Source: Ferdinandcohnia sp047246645 (GTDB taxonomy: Bacteria > Bacillota > Bacilli > Bacillales > Bacillaceae_L). From it: 64,000 nucleotides of DNA. The notes under the pieces were generated by a model. It made no database searches and was not told the DNA's origin. It was given only the letters and a program-made list of their open reading frames with translations. A program made the translations under genes and the position numbers. The stretch spans positions 151,849 to 215,848 of the forward strand of contig NZ_JBFOKR010000009.1 of the NCBI RefSeq assembly GCF_047246645.1, in the 5' to 3' direction. Of this stretch, positions 43,576-52,475 are shown in pieces. The first letter of the stretch is position 1; every line of letters begins with the position of its first letter.

Positions 43576-44289
43576 TTAATTTTCCAACCAATTATAAAAC
43601 GGTATTGTGCGTTTATATTGTTCAGAATTGTTGTTTGTATCAGCCTGCTTTTGTTTATGTTGAAACTGACGAAACTTTTGTGAATGAGACTGAGCTTGAG
43701 CAATAGTACGGACTCCGTTCTTCTTCCATTCAAATAAGATTCGGTCTATATAGCGGAAATTCAACTTTCCGGACATAACAGCTTCTCTTAACGCTGCCTT
43801 AATTATTGTCGGATCATGGTGATCTTGGTCTAACCACATAGCAAGTGACTCACATTCAAATGGGGATAGTGGTCTTCCAAATTCTTGTTCAAATACCGTA
43901 TATAAGTTTGTTTCAGTTTGCTCTTTTTTTTCTTTATCTTCATTCATCGATTTATAAAAAAGAAACTGCACCACTTTTTCCCATAGTGGTCTTAAAGAGT
44001 ATTTTTCATATATTACGCGATTTTCATCGTTATCCTCATTTATTTCAAGATACCCGCGTTGAATAAGTTGACGCAGTGTTTCAGAACATTTTGATTCTGA
44101 AAGTGTCATTCTACTAGCTATTTCAATAGGAGTCGGAAAAAAGTTACCACTCTCCATAAAAGTTAAAATATGAAAAAGAACCATCATTTCTTCTTCATTT
44201 AATTGTAATTGTCGATACGAAGACATAAGTATTTTAGGAATTGAAATACTTCCTTGTTCGAAAAAATCTATCAGATTATCTTTATTCAT
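43576..44289 (-). CDS. dnaD: Replication-initiation protein DnaD
   Basis: 237 residues from the ATG at 44289, with GAGGGG about 8 bases before it. The N-terminal winged helix shows ISIPKILMSSYRQLQLNEEEMMVLFHI and TPIEIASRMTLSESKCSETLRQLIQRGYLEI. The C-terminal DDBH2 domain shows FGRPLSPFECESLAMW, the DnaD-B hallmark, and YIDRILFEWKKNGV. It helps load the replicative helicase at oriC and in restart. Immediately upstream of nth, as in Bacillus. Confidence 0.95.
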   Translation of the reverse strand: MNKDNLIDFFEQGSISIPKILMSSYRQLQLNEEEMMVLFHILTFMESGNFFPTPIEIASRMTLSESKCSETLRQLIQRGYLEINEDNDENRVIYEKYSLRPLWEKVVQFLFYKSMNEDKEKKEQTETNLYTVFEQEFGRPLSPFECESLAMWLDQDHHDPTIIKAALREAVMSGKLNFRYIDRILFEWKKNGVRTIAQAQSHSQKFRQFQHKQKQADTNNNSEQYKRTIPFYNWLEN

Positions 44290-44442
44290 ACACATACCCC
44301 TCTTCCTTACCTAGTATAACATGAGATTGTCTATACGACTAAGTAAGAAATATTTGGTGAATTGAATAAAATTCATAGTATTGTTAATTACAACTACAAA
44401 TTATGTAAAAAAGTAAATGGTTTTTAGAGTGGAAAATGACAA

Positions 44443-44480
44443 AGAAAAAGTGTCTTGAAATAATCTTCAAGACACTTTTA
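44443..44480 (-). terminator. Terminator of asnS
   Basis: Minus strand: AAAAGTGTCTTGAA-GATTAT-TTCAAGACACTTTT followed by TCTTTG; a 14-bp stem. Confidence 0.85.
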
Positions 44481-44489
44481 AAAATTTTA

Positions 44490-45782
44490 TTAAGGATATA
44501 AGCGATTTAATAGACGTGGGAAAGGTATGCTTTCACGTACATGTTCCACTCCACTTATCCAAGCTACAGTTCTTTCTAAGCCTAACCCAAAGCCTGAGTG
44601 TGGAACAGCTCCGTATTTACTTAGTTCAAGATACCACTTATATGCATCACTTGTTAAACCGTGCTCCTCTAATCTTTGCTTCATCAACTCATAATCGTGA
44701 ATTCTCTCTGAGCCACCAATAATTTCTCCATAGCCTTCAGGAGCAATTAGGTCAGCACATAGTACGACATCATCACGATCTGGAGCTGGTTGCATATAAA
44801 ACGGCTTGATTCCTTTTGGGTATTGAGTGATGAATACTGGCTTATCGTAACTTTCTGCAATGGCAGTTTCATGCGGAGCACCAAAATCATCTCCCCATTG
44901 AATATCGGTAAAGCCTTTTTCATGTAAAAATTTAATAGCATCATCATACGATATACGTGGGAATGGTGCCTTAATATGTTCAAGTTTTGATGTATCCCGG
45001 CCTAATGTCTTTAATTCTAATTGACAATTTTTTAATACTGATTGAACGATATAAGAAACATATTCTTCTTGTACTTTCAAACTATCATCATGTTCATAAA
45101 ATGCCATCTCAGGTTCGATCATCCAGAACTCAATTAAATGACGTCTAGTTTTAGATTTCTCTGCTCTGAAAGTTGGTCCAAAGGAGAATACCTTTCCTAA
45201 CGCCATTGCTGCTGCTTCCATGTACAACTGACCACTTTGAGATAGGTACGCGTCTTCATCAAAATATTTTGTATTAAAAAGCTCAGTTGTTCCCTCAGGC
45301 GCGCTACCTGTTAAAATAGGTGGGTCAACTTTTACAAATCCGTTATCATTAAAAAATTCATATGTAGAGCGGATAATTTCATTTCGAACTTTCATTACAG
45401 CATGCTGTCTCTTTGAGCGAAGCCATAAATGACGATTATCCATTAAAAACTCTGTACCATGTTCTTTTGGTGTAATAGGATAATCCACTGATTCATTAAT
45501 AATTTGTATATTTGTAACTGTTAATTCATAGCCAAACGGAGATCTCTCATCTTCTCTTACAGTACCACTTACATATAGCGATGTTTCCTGAGTGATCGAT
45601 TTTGCCTTCTGAAATACCTCTTCTTCCACCTCAGCCTTTACCACAACTCCCTGAATAAAGCCTGTCCCATCACGAAGTTGTAAAAAAGCAATTTTACCGC
45701 TTGAACGCTTGTTTGCCAACCAAACTCCAATTGTTACTTCTTCTCCAACATATTTATTAACTTCCGATATAGTTGTTTTCAC
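44490..45782 (-). CDS. asnS: Asparaginyl-tRNA synthetase
   Basis: 430 residues. Class II synthetase: N-terminal OB-fold anticodon-binding domain (ITIGVWLANKRSSGKIAFLQLRDGTGFIQ), motif 2 FRAEKSKTRRHLIEFWMIEPEM (about 212-233), and motif 3 GLGLERTVAWISGVEHVRESIPFPR at the C-terminus. The latter marks AsnS rather than AspS. No T-box leader was recognised upstream. It is the normal Bacillus neighbour of aspB and dnaD. Confidence 0.96.
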   Translation of the reverse strand: MKTTISEVNKYVGEEVTIGVWLANKRSSGKIAFLQLRDGTGFIQGVVVKAEVEEEVFQKAKSITQETSLYVSGTVREDERSPFGYELTVTNIQIINESVDYPITPKEHGTEFLMDNRHLWLRSKRQHAVMKVRNEIIRSTYEFFNDNGFVKVDPPILTGSAPEGTTELFNTKYFDEDAYLSQSGQLYMEAAAMALGKVFSFGPTFRAEKSKTRRHLIEFWMIEPEMAFYEHDDSLKVQEEYVSYIVQSVLKNCQLELKTLGRDTSKLEHIKAPFPRISYDDAIKFLHEKGFTDIQWGDDFGAPHETAIAESYDKPVFITQYPKGIKPFYMQPAPDRDDVVLCADLIAPEGYGEIIGGSERIHDYELMKQRLEEHGLTSDAYKWYLELSKYGAVPHSGFGLGLERTVAWISGVEHVRESIPFPRLLNRLYP

Positions 45783-45952
45783 TACTGTCCCTCCAAAACC
45801 CTTAAGCCTTATGTATAGTTCTAACTAAATTCTTTTATATTATACATTTCTTATATAACTGAATCAAGGAATGACTAGGAATGCCTTTGTATTCCTAGAA
45901 ATAAGTTACCGTAATTTACATAATCCATTTTAAAATTTTGTATTTCATTTTG

Positions 45953-45979
45953 AAAAGGCATCTAGTGAAGAGATGCCTT
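45953..45979 (-). terminator. Terminator of aspB
   Basis: Minus strand: AAGGCATCTC-TTCACTA-GATGCCTT then TTCAAA. Confidence 0.7.
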
Positions 45980-45985
45980 AGGAAA

Positions 45986-47173
45986 TTACTTGGTCATTTT
46001 TTCTTGAACAAATTTATGAATGCGATCAACTGCTTTTTCTAATTGCTCTAGTGAAGTTGCATATGATAAACGAATGTTATTAGGTGCTCCAAAGCCAGAT
46101 CCTGGTATAACCGCAACCAAAGCTTCCTCTAATAACGCAGTAGCAAATTCATCTACATCTTTATAACCCGATAGTTCGGCTGCCTGTTTAGCGTTTGGAA
46201 ATAAATAAAATGCCCCCTGTGGCTTAATACAAGTAATTCCAGGGATAGTAATTAATTTCTCATATATGACATTTAATCGTTCTTCAAAAGCCTTTCTCAT
46301 CATCTCAACAGGTTCCTGTGAACCTTCATAAGCTGCAATCGATGCATATTGAGCAATTGTAGTTGGATTAGAAATACTATGACTAGACAAGTCTGTCATG
46401 CTGTTTATCAGTTCCTTTGGTCCAGCTGCATACCCAATTCTCCATCCTGTCATTGAGTGAGATTTTGAAAGACCGTTAATTACAATTGTTTTCGATTTAA
46501 CTTCTTTGCTCACTTGGGCAATTGAAAAATGACTGGCATCCCCATAGACTAGCTTCTCATATATTTCATCCGAGATTATCCAGATGTTATGCTTTACACA
46601 TAATTCCCCAATTGCTGTTAACTCTTCTTTTGAATAAAGCATACCAGTAGGATTGCTGGGAGAGTTTATGATTAGAGCAACTGTTTTAGGTGTAATTGCC
46701 TGCTCAAGCTGCTCAACAGTTATTTTATATTCGTTTGCTTCTGTACCTTCTATATAAACGGGTACTCCCTCTGCAAGCTTAACTTGTTCAGGATAACTAA
46801 CCCAGTAAGGTATCGGAATAATCACTTCGTCATCCTTGTTCAAGAGTACTTGGAACAAGGAGTACAAAACAAATTTCGCCCCAGTTCCAACAATGACTTC
46901 GTTTGGCATATATTCTAACTGCTGATCGTCTAAAAGTTTTTTACAAATTGCTTTTTTCAAGGCAGGAAGACCTGCAGAAGCCGTGTATTTAGTTTGACCT
47001 TCTTTCATTGCAGCTATAGCAGCCTCAATAATATGTTCTGGTGTGTTAAAATCCGGCTCTCCTGCACCTAGACCAATAACATCAAGACCTTTTTCTTTTA
47101 ATTCTTTCGCTTTTGCTGTAATTGCTAATGTAGATGAAGGAGTGAGTGCTGCTACGCGATTTGCTAATTTCAT
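45986..47173 (-). CDS. aspB: Aspartate aminotransferase AspB
   Basis: 395 residues from the ATG at 47173, preceded by AGGGGG about 8 bases away; upstream in-frame codons are leader. PLP-dependent class I/II aminotransferase, interconverting aspartate and oxaloacetate. The pyridoxal lysine lies in INGLSKSHSMTGWRIGYAAG. The NPTGM motif and the ISDEIYEKLVY segment are intact. Cotranscribed with ypmB and ypmA upstream, as in B. subtilis. Confidence 0.95.
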   Translation of the reverse strand: MKLANRVAALTPSSTLAITAKAKELKEKGLDVIGLGAGEPDFNTPEHIIEAAIAAMKEGQTKYTASAGLPALKKAICKKLLDDQQLEYMPNEVIVGTGAKFVLYSLFQVLLNKDDEVIIPIPYWVSYPEQVKLAEGVPVYIEGTEANEYKITVEQLEQAITPKTVALIINSPSNPTGMLYSKEELTAIGELCVKHNIWIISDEIYEKLVYGDASHFSIAQVSKEVKSKTIVINGLSKSHSMTGWRIGYAAGPKELINSMTDLSSHSISNPTTIAQYASIAAYEGSQEPVEMMRKAFEERLNVIYEKLITIPGITCIKPQGAFYLFPNAKQAAELSGYKDVDEFATALLEEALVAVIPGSGFGAPNNIRLSYATSLEQLEKAVDRIHKFVQEKMTK

Positions 47174-47192
47174 GATTTTTCCCCCTGTGTAT

Positions 47193-47663
47193 TTAAGGTT
47201 TAATTGAATTACGATATTTACCTGTTTCAAAATACAACTTATGATAGGTTAAGCGGTTGTCATTTGCAATATAAACGATTTCCCATATTGGAATATTATC
47301 TTCGATACCTAATTTAACAGAACGAATTTCCTTAGGATTTCGTTCACTATTTACGATTTTTACAGCTTCCTTCTCAGAAATTCCTTCTTCCATAAAACGG
47401 GTAATAATTTCTCCGTCTTTTTCAGGGATCCACACTATCATTTCTTGATTATCTTTATTACTTCCAACTACAACTTGATATGCTGACGTTCCATAATATG
47501 TATAACTTTCTATGACTGTTTCCAACTCTGTCTTTTCCAAAGCAATTGTATTTGCTTTTGCTTGTGCGGTTTCAACAGGTTCCAGTGTTGATTTATAAAT
47601 ACTAAAACCTCTCCAAGCAATAATTATGAGTATAATAAGTATAAGGATTATCCACTTTTTCAT
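47193..47663 (-). CDS. ypmB: YpmB (DUF5590, PepSY-like membrane-anchored protein)
   Basis: 156 residues from the ATG at 47663 (AAGAAGTG before it). An N-terminal membrane anchor KKWIILILIILIIIAWRGF is followed by an extracellular part with two PepSY-like segments: MEEGISEKEAVKIVNSERNPKEI and VKLGIEDNIPIWEIVYI. B. subtilis YpmB is at this place, and its homologues are linked to the cell envelope. It is immediately downstream of ypmA. Confidence 0.88.
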   Translation of the reverse strand: MKKWIILILIILIIIAWRGFSIYKSTLEPVETAQAKANTIALEKTELETVIESYTYYGTSAYQVVVGSNKDNQEMIVWIPEKDGEIITRFMEEGISEKEAVKIVNSERNPKEIRSVKLGIEDNIPIWEIVYIANDNRLTYHKLYFETGKYRNSIKP

Positions 47664-47676
47664 AACATACACTTCT

Positions 47677-47847
47677 TTATGTACGATATATTGTAAAAAC
47701 TGCTGTATTTTGATCCTCTTTGTCTAGAGCAAGCCCAAACATCAAGTTGTCATGCTTCAATGTTCGATTAAGACTGTCAACTATCTTATATAAGTCAGGT
47801 GTATTCTGTATTTTTACTGTTGATAAAATTTCTATCTTACTTTCCAC
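47677..47847 (-). CDS. ypmA: YpmA, small conserved protein
   Basis: 56 residues from the GTG at 47847: MESKIEILSTVKIQNTPD... ending FTIYRT. It agrees over its full length with B. subtilis YpmA in length, start codon context and the SLNRTLKHDNLMFGLALDKEDQN core. The stop is 5 bases from the ypmB ORF and the first gene of ypmA-ypmB-aspB. Function unknown. The gene is too short to be called easily. Confidence 0.85.
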   Translation of the reverse strand: MESKIEILSTVKIQNTPDLYKIVDSLNRTLKHDNLMFGLALDKEDQNTAVFTIYRT

Positions 47848-48022
47848 AAGTAAGCTCTCCCTTCAATTCATCACAAATTTTACTACTCATACGATAATAG
47901 GTGAGCGGTAACAATAGTAGTACTACAACATTACGTTGAAGTTGTCTTACCTCATTATAACAGGTGAATTACCATATTCGAAATAAATTTTAACTAAAAT
48001 AACTCCTTATCCCATGCCCTTA

Positions 48023-48050
48023 ACCTGTCATTTTTGACAGGTCTTTTTTT
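48023..48050 (+). terminator. Plus-strand terminator-like hairpin without an obvious gene
   Basis: AACCTGTCA-TTTT-TGACAGGT followed by CTTTTTTT. It points rightwards, yet the only gene before it (ypmA) is on the other strand. Either an antisense or small RNA, or chance. The 47848-48297 gap otherwise holds only the repeat B. Confidence 0.45.
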
Positions 48051-48083
48051 ACAAGATAAGAAAGTATAAATGTTTATACCAAA

Positions 48084-48258
48084 TTTCGGTGTCTAGCTCA
48101 GCGCCAGAGGTTGCTTCACCCCCTCCTGCGGCGGCACTAAGGATTGCCTCGTATCTCGTCAGGGGTCCTCCGCACAGAATGTGCTAGTGCCAACGTTGCC
48201 ACAGGACATGGCAGATTTTAGTCAATGTTTCTTTTTCAAAGGCGCTTGCGCTTTTCTT
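48084..48258 (-). repeat. Dispersed GC-rich intergenic repeat, copy B
   Basis: About 170 bp; reverse complement matches copies A and C. It starts AAAAGCGCAAGCGCC, contains GTGCCGCCGCAGGAGGGGGTGAAGC, and ends GCGCTGAGCTAGACACCGAAA. Copy B and copy A share a 50-bp middle (CTAAAATCTGCCATGTCCTGTGGCAACGTTGGCACTAGC region) that copy C lacks. It lies downstream of the MBL-fold gene. Non-coding. Confidence 0.8.
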
Positions 48259-48297
48259 ACAATTTATGGCATGGAAATTAATTATTAATAATACATT

Positions 48298-49155
48298 TTA
48301 ACTCGGCTCAATTTGTGGCTTGTTACTTTTTAAAGGAATCGTAATTACCTCATAATCTGATGGAGTTAACTTTATCGTTACACTTCCAAATTGTTTGGTG
48401 TAGTATATATCGATCCAAGTATTATTAAGTCTTTCAAGTACATCTTGACTTGGAAGCAATCCTCTTTTGTGATAAATAATTGCAATTTGAGGATTAACAT
48501 ATTCGATAAACCGTTCCCCCGTTCCCTTCGAATCGCCGAAATCTGGCACCTTGATTATGTTGGTACTAGGCAATTTTTTATTAGTTAACAGTTCATGCTC
48601 AAGTGCACTATCTGAGCTTGTCATATATAGAATTTGATTCTTACCAAATCTGAATAATAAGTCCATCCCCAATGTGTCGTCTTCATTAACTTCTTCATGA
48701 ATAACATGTATACCTAACTCACCATACTTATATTCATTTCCCTCTTTCCATTTTTCGATTTCTGATTCAGCGAGAATCTGGCTAATTAAACTGTGTTCAC
48801 CCGCTATAAGCTGTGCATCTTTATAACGTTCAAGTAACCATTTTAGATTAGAGGTATATAATGGTTCATCCTTCGTTACTATTATTGCCTTTAGATTTTT
48901 CACTCCATAAATATTAAGAAATTCTTTTAGTTCGGTCTCAGACCTTTTACCTCCGGTATTTACCAAAATAAACTCTTCATTAGGAAAATGAAGTAAGGTT
49001 GCCTCTCCATTAGGAATATCCAAAAATGTAATTGCAATCTCATCCTCAGATAATTTCACATTTATTTTTTCTATGTCTGTCTCAATTTCTTCAGTTGCCC
49101 AACCAGATAAGAGCATTACCATAGAAATTAACAGCAAAACAACCTTATTTTCCAC
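48298..49155 (-). CDS. Degenerate metallo-beta-lactamase-fold (ComEC-like) secreted protein
   Basis: 285 residues from a GTG at 49155 with GGAGGG before it. The N-terminus looks like a lipoprotein signal (VVLLLISMVMLLSGWATEE) but has Trp where the lipobox cysteine would be. The body follows the ComEC C-terminal beta-lactamase-like pattern: ITFLDIPNGEATLLHFPNEEFILVNTGGKRSETELKEFL. However, the metal-binding HxHxDH is replaced (VTKDEPLYTSNLKWLL), so it is probably non-catalytic. It starts just after dinG. A novel or decayed relative; the function is unknown. Possible pseudogenisation or neofunctionalisation. Confidence 0.7.
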   Translation of the reverse strand: MENKVVLLLISMVMLLSGWATEEIETDIEKINVKLSEDEIAITFLDIPNGEATLLHFPNEEFILVNTGGKRSETELKEFLNIYGVKNLKAIIVTKDEPLYTSNLKWLLERYKDAQLIAGEHSLISQILAESEIEKWKEGNEYKYGELGIHVIHEEVNEDDTLGMDLLFRFGKNQILYMTSSDSALEHELLTNKKLPSTNIIKVPDFGDSKGTGERFIEYVNPQIAIIYHKRGLLPSQDVLERLNNTWIDIYYTKQFGSVTIKLTPSDYEVITIPLKSNKPQIEPS

Positions 49156-49189
49156 TGTAAACCCTCCAGAAATTGAAAAGTTAACCTTA

Positions 49190-51955
49190 TCAATTAATCC
49201 AATCATCAATTTGCACAATTAATTGTTTCAATGGTCTTTGAATAACCTTCATAGGCGGTATTGACGATAGGAATTTATTTCCGTATCTAGTTGTAACAAT
49301 TCGACGGTCCATAATAAAGATAATTCCTTTATCATTTTCAGAGCGTATTAACCTACCTACACCTTGTTTAAAACGAATAACAGCCTCAGGAAGAGATAAT
49401 TCCCGAAAAGAATCACCACCACTTTCCTCAATTCGTTTTGCCCTTAATTCAAAGATCGGATCATTAGGGGAGGTAAATGGAAGCCTCATAATGACCAGTG
49501 CTGATAGGTCTTCTCCGGGTATATCAACACCTTCCCAAAAGCTGTTTGTACCGAGGAGAATTGCCTTTTCAAATGCTTGAAAATTCTTTGTTAATTTTGC
49601 CCGACTTCCACTACTAATACTCTGTGCAATTAAAACAAATTCCTCTAACATTGGTAGTTCCTTTAACGAATTAAAGGTTTGCCTTAACATTTCATATGAT
49701 GTGAACAAGACAAGCATTCTTCCCTTTGTTTTAATGGCTATTTCAGCTATTTGTTTTGCTATTAGTTGTACATATTCTTCAAGAGAGACAGAATTAATTA
49801 ATGGTACATCAGTTGGGATCATGACTGCCGCTTGATTAGTATAATTAAAAGGTGACGGTACTGACAGAGTAATTGGGTTAAAATCAAGAAGACCGTTCCG
49901 TTCAATTGAATATTCAAAGGAATTGTCAACTGTCAAAGTTGCTGATGTCATTATTACACTTTCTTTATTTGCAAAAAATTGGTCTGCTAAGTAATCTGAT
50001 ATGTCGGATGGTTCAACATATATATTTGCAGAATTAACTGGACCTTTAGGGTCTAGCTCTATCCATATTATTTCATTTTCACCATAGGAGGTCAGTACAT
50101 TTTCTAATGACCTTAGATCGCCATCCATTACATCAAAACAATTCAAATAGTCATTGAGCACACCTTGCTGTAAAGGGGTAATCATAGTTATCAAGCTGGT
50201 TATAAGGGTTTCTTGTCGTTGAACAGCAAGAAACAGCTCTCTTTTCTTTAACCTAAGTGCTAGTAAATTTTCAATAACTTCATCCCAGTACTTGCCTGTT
50301 TCGTTTTTAGATAATAAATATTGGACCCGATTTGTCGTTGTGTGATCATTTGTCATTTCTAAGACATGATTTCTAAGTGTACGAAATAAGTCATTCACAC
50401 ATACTCTTATGTCCTTTAACAACTGATTTATTAAATTAAAATGTTGAATTTCAAATCCTGTCTTATTGAATATTTTCTTAGCTTTGGCAACTAAGTGGTC
50501 AGTCTCTAAATGTCCCAAAAGCGACAGGCTAGTGTGTATAGTTAAAAAAGAAGTAGATGTACCTACATGCTTCTTAGCCTGCACTTCTAGATGGTGTGCC
50601 TCATCAATGATAACTCGATTATATTGAGGTAAGAGAGTGTTACCACTTGATATATCCCTAAGTAGTAAGGCGTGGTTTATTATGAGTACATCAGCTTTTT
50701 CGGCTGCTTTTCTAGCCTTCTCATAGAAACATCTGGAATTCCAAATAGAGTCATCCATTTTAAGATGAGACTGTGTACATTTCACTCTCTCCCAAAGTAA
50801 CATTCCACCAGAAGGTAAGTTAATTTCATCGATATCTCCTGTCTGTGTTTCAGTCAGCCACACTAAAATTTGAGATTTTGCTAAAATCTCATCATAATTA
50901 TTTGAACTTTCATAGAGAACCTGTTCAAATCGACGCAACGATAAGTAATTTCCTTTTCCCTTCAATAATTCTGCAGTAAATGGAAAAGGTAAAACACTAC
51001 GTGCTAACTCAATTTCTTTCTCAATTAATTGTTGCTGTAACTGTAGAGTATTGGTGCTGATTATACAACGGCCTTTTATTTTCGCTATAAAAATTGAAGG
51101 TAAAAGATATGCAATCGATTTGCCAATACCAGTGCCAGCCTCAATCAATGCATGTTGATGAGTCTCAAAGGCATGGAGGATGAAATCCAATATCTTTCGT
51201 TGACCGTTACGAAAAGGAAAGTCCTTTATGTAAGTGGATAAACTATCTCTATTTATGTCTACTTTTTCTACTTTATTTAGTTTCGGCTGTCTACGTAAAG
51301 CGATTCCCCGGAATATGTCATAGTGTTGAGAGTCATTTGCTACACTTAATTTTTTTTCAATTATGTTACTTAATATTTCAACAATATCACTTTTAAAATG
51401 CTTTGAAAGAGTATAAAGTTTTTGCAATGTAACAAGTGGTATATTGTTCATTTTCTCAAGTATTTTCAGAAGAATTTCCGCAGTTACCTCAGCATCACTA
51501 TCAGCCTGATGAGGATTTTCATGTGACAAAGACAGACTTTCTGCGAGTTGACCCAGCTTGTAGCTATCTTCTAACGGCATCATTACTCTTGAAAGCTCAA
51601 CCGTATCAATTGTAAGACATTCAAAGTTTGGATAACCACTATTAGATAGCTCCTCTTGTAAAAATGAATAATCAAAAGGCACATTGTGTGCTACAAAGTA
51701 GGAGTCTTTACACATTGATATGATTTCAGGTGCAACCAATGAGAAATCCGGAGCATTTGCAACAACGTCGTCATTTATCCCAGTGAGTTGTTCAATAAAT
51801 ACGGGAACTTTCCTTCCAGGATTAACAAAAGTCGCAAACCTTTCAATTATCTCACCGTCCTCAATCACAACAGCTGCAAACTGTATAATTCGATCGCCCT
51901 TTTTAGGGGCGTTACCTGTTGTTTCTAAATCAACTACTACGAACCTTTCCTTCAT
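49190..51955 (-). CDS. dinG: DinG: exonuclease-helicase fusion
   Basis: 921 residues. An N-terminal DEDDh exonuclease (VVVDLETTGNAPKKGDRIIQFAAV, HNVPFDYSFL, HQADSDAEVT) of about 180 residues is fused to a helicase-like part with Walker A EAGTGIGKSIAYLLPS (about 277-292), DEAH box IIDEAHHLEVQ, SATLTV and FKQGVGRLIRS. Only two of the cysteines expected for the iron-sulfur cluster remain, in KCTQS and RCFYEKA. As known for Gram-positive DinG, it may lack helicase activity and act as an exonuclease. Next to ypmA/aspB and panD, as in B. subtilis. Confidence 0.93.
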   Translation of the reverse strand: MKERFVVVDLETTGNAPKKGDRIIQFAAVVIEDGEIIERFATFVNPGRKVPVFIEQLTGINDDVVANAPDFSLVAPEIISMCKDSYFVAHNVPFDYSFLQEELSNSGYPNFECLTIDTVELSRVMMPLEDSYKLGQLAESLSLSHENPHQADSDAEVTAEILLKILEKMNNIPLVTLQKLYTLSKHFKSDIVEILSNIIEKKLSVANDSQHYDIFRGIALRRQPKLNKVEKVDINRDSLSTYIKDFPFRNGQRKILDFILHAFETHQHALIEAGTGIGKSIAYLLPSIFIAKIKGRCIISTNTLQLQQQLIEKEIELARSVLPFPFTAELLKGKGNYLSLRRFEQVLYESSNNYDEILAKSQILVWLTETQTGDIDEINLPSGGMLLWERVKCTQSHLKMDDSIWNSRCFYEKARKAAEKADVLIINHALLLRDISSGNTLLPQYNRVIIDEAHHLEVQAKKHVGTSTSFLTIHTSLSLLGHLETDHLVAKAKKIFNKTGFEIQHFNLINQLLKDIRVCVNDLFRTLRNHVLEMTNDHTTTNRVQYLLSKNETGKYWDEVIENLLALRLKKRELFLAVQRQETLITSLITMITPLQQGVLNDYLNCFDVMDGDLRSLENVLTSYGENEIIWIELDPKGPVNSANIYVEPSDISDYLADQFFANKESVIMTSATLTVDNSFEYSIERNGLLDFNPITLSVPSPFNYTNQAAVMIPTDVPLINSVSLEEYVQLIAKQIAEIAIKTKGRMLVLFTSYEMLRQTFNSLKELPMLEEFVLIAQSISSGSRAKLTKNFQAFEKAILLGTNSFWEGVDIPGEDLSALVIMRLPFTSPNDPIFELRAKRIEESGGDSFRELSLPEAVIRFKQGVGRLIRSENDKGIIFIMDRRIVTTRYGNKFLSSIPPMKVIQRPLKQLIVQIDDWIN

Positions 51956-52028
51956 GTATCACACCTCCTTTTACGTTATATTTAAAATGCAGCTACTCTT
52001 TTTAGCTTGCCCCGCATGCAAATTAATA

Positions 52029-52055
52029 CAAAAGCCCCCAAGTTGGGGGCTTTTT
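52029..52055. terminator. Terminator between panD and dinG
   Basis: AAAGCCCCCA-AG-TTGGGGGCTTT (9-10 bp GC-rich stem) with T tracts both ways. Mainly ends the panBCD transcript. Confidence 0.88.
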
Positions 52056-52057
52056 CT

Positions 52058-52441
52058 TTACAGTACAGTTGCAGCTGGTTCTTGAAGTATCAGTTCTTTA
52101 ATTTGGTTTTGTTCATTCATAATAGCTACCCTTGGTTTGTGTGTAGCAAGCTTTTCTTCGGGTACAAATGCATATGAAATTACAATAATGATATCGTCCT
52201 TTTGAACAAGACGTGCTGCTGCACCGTTTAGGCAAAATACACCACTGCCTCTTTCTCCTGGAATAATATATGTTTCAAGACGTGCCCCATTGTTATTATT
52301 AACAATTTGCACTTTTTCATTTGCAACCATACCTACTGCATCAAGAATATCTTCATCTATTGTAATACTACCAACATAATTTAAATTCGCTTCTGTGACA
52401 CGTGCTCTATGAATTTTTGCGTTCATCATTGTACGAAACAT
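52058..52441 (-). CDS. panD: Aspartate 1-decarboxylase
   Basis: 127 residues. It makes beta-alanine for pantothenate. The proenzyme self-cleavage Gly-Ser is in NYVGSITID (residues about 24-25), generating the pyruvoyl cofactor. Landmarks HRARVTEANLNY and YIIPGERGSGVFCLNGAAARL are typical. GGGGGAG precedes the ATG. Last gene of panB-panC-panD. Confidence 0.95.
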   Translation of the reverse strand: MFRTMMNAKIHRARVTEANLNYVGSITIDEDILDAVGMVANEKVQIVNNNNGARLETYIIPGERGSGVFCLNGAAARLVQKDDIIIVISYAFVPEEKLATHKPRVAIMNEQNQIKELILQEPAATVL

Positions 52442-52475
52442 GATGCTCCCCCTAATTAGGTAATGTATCTATTAG

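Noticed and set aside
47720..47911. Plus-strand open frame at ypmA
   Set aside because: The minus strand encodes ypmA with a conserved product, so the plus frame is a shadow.
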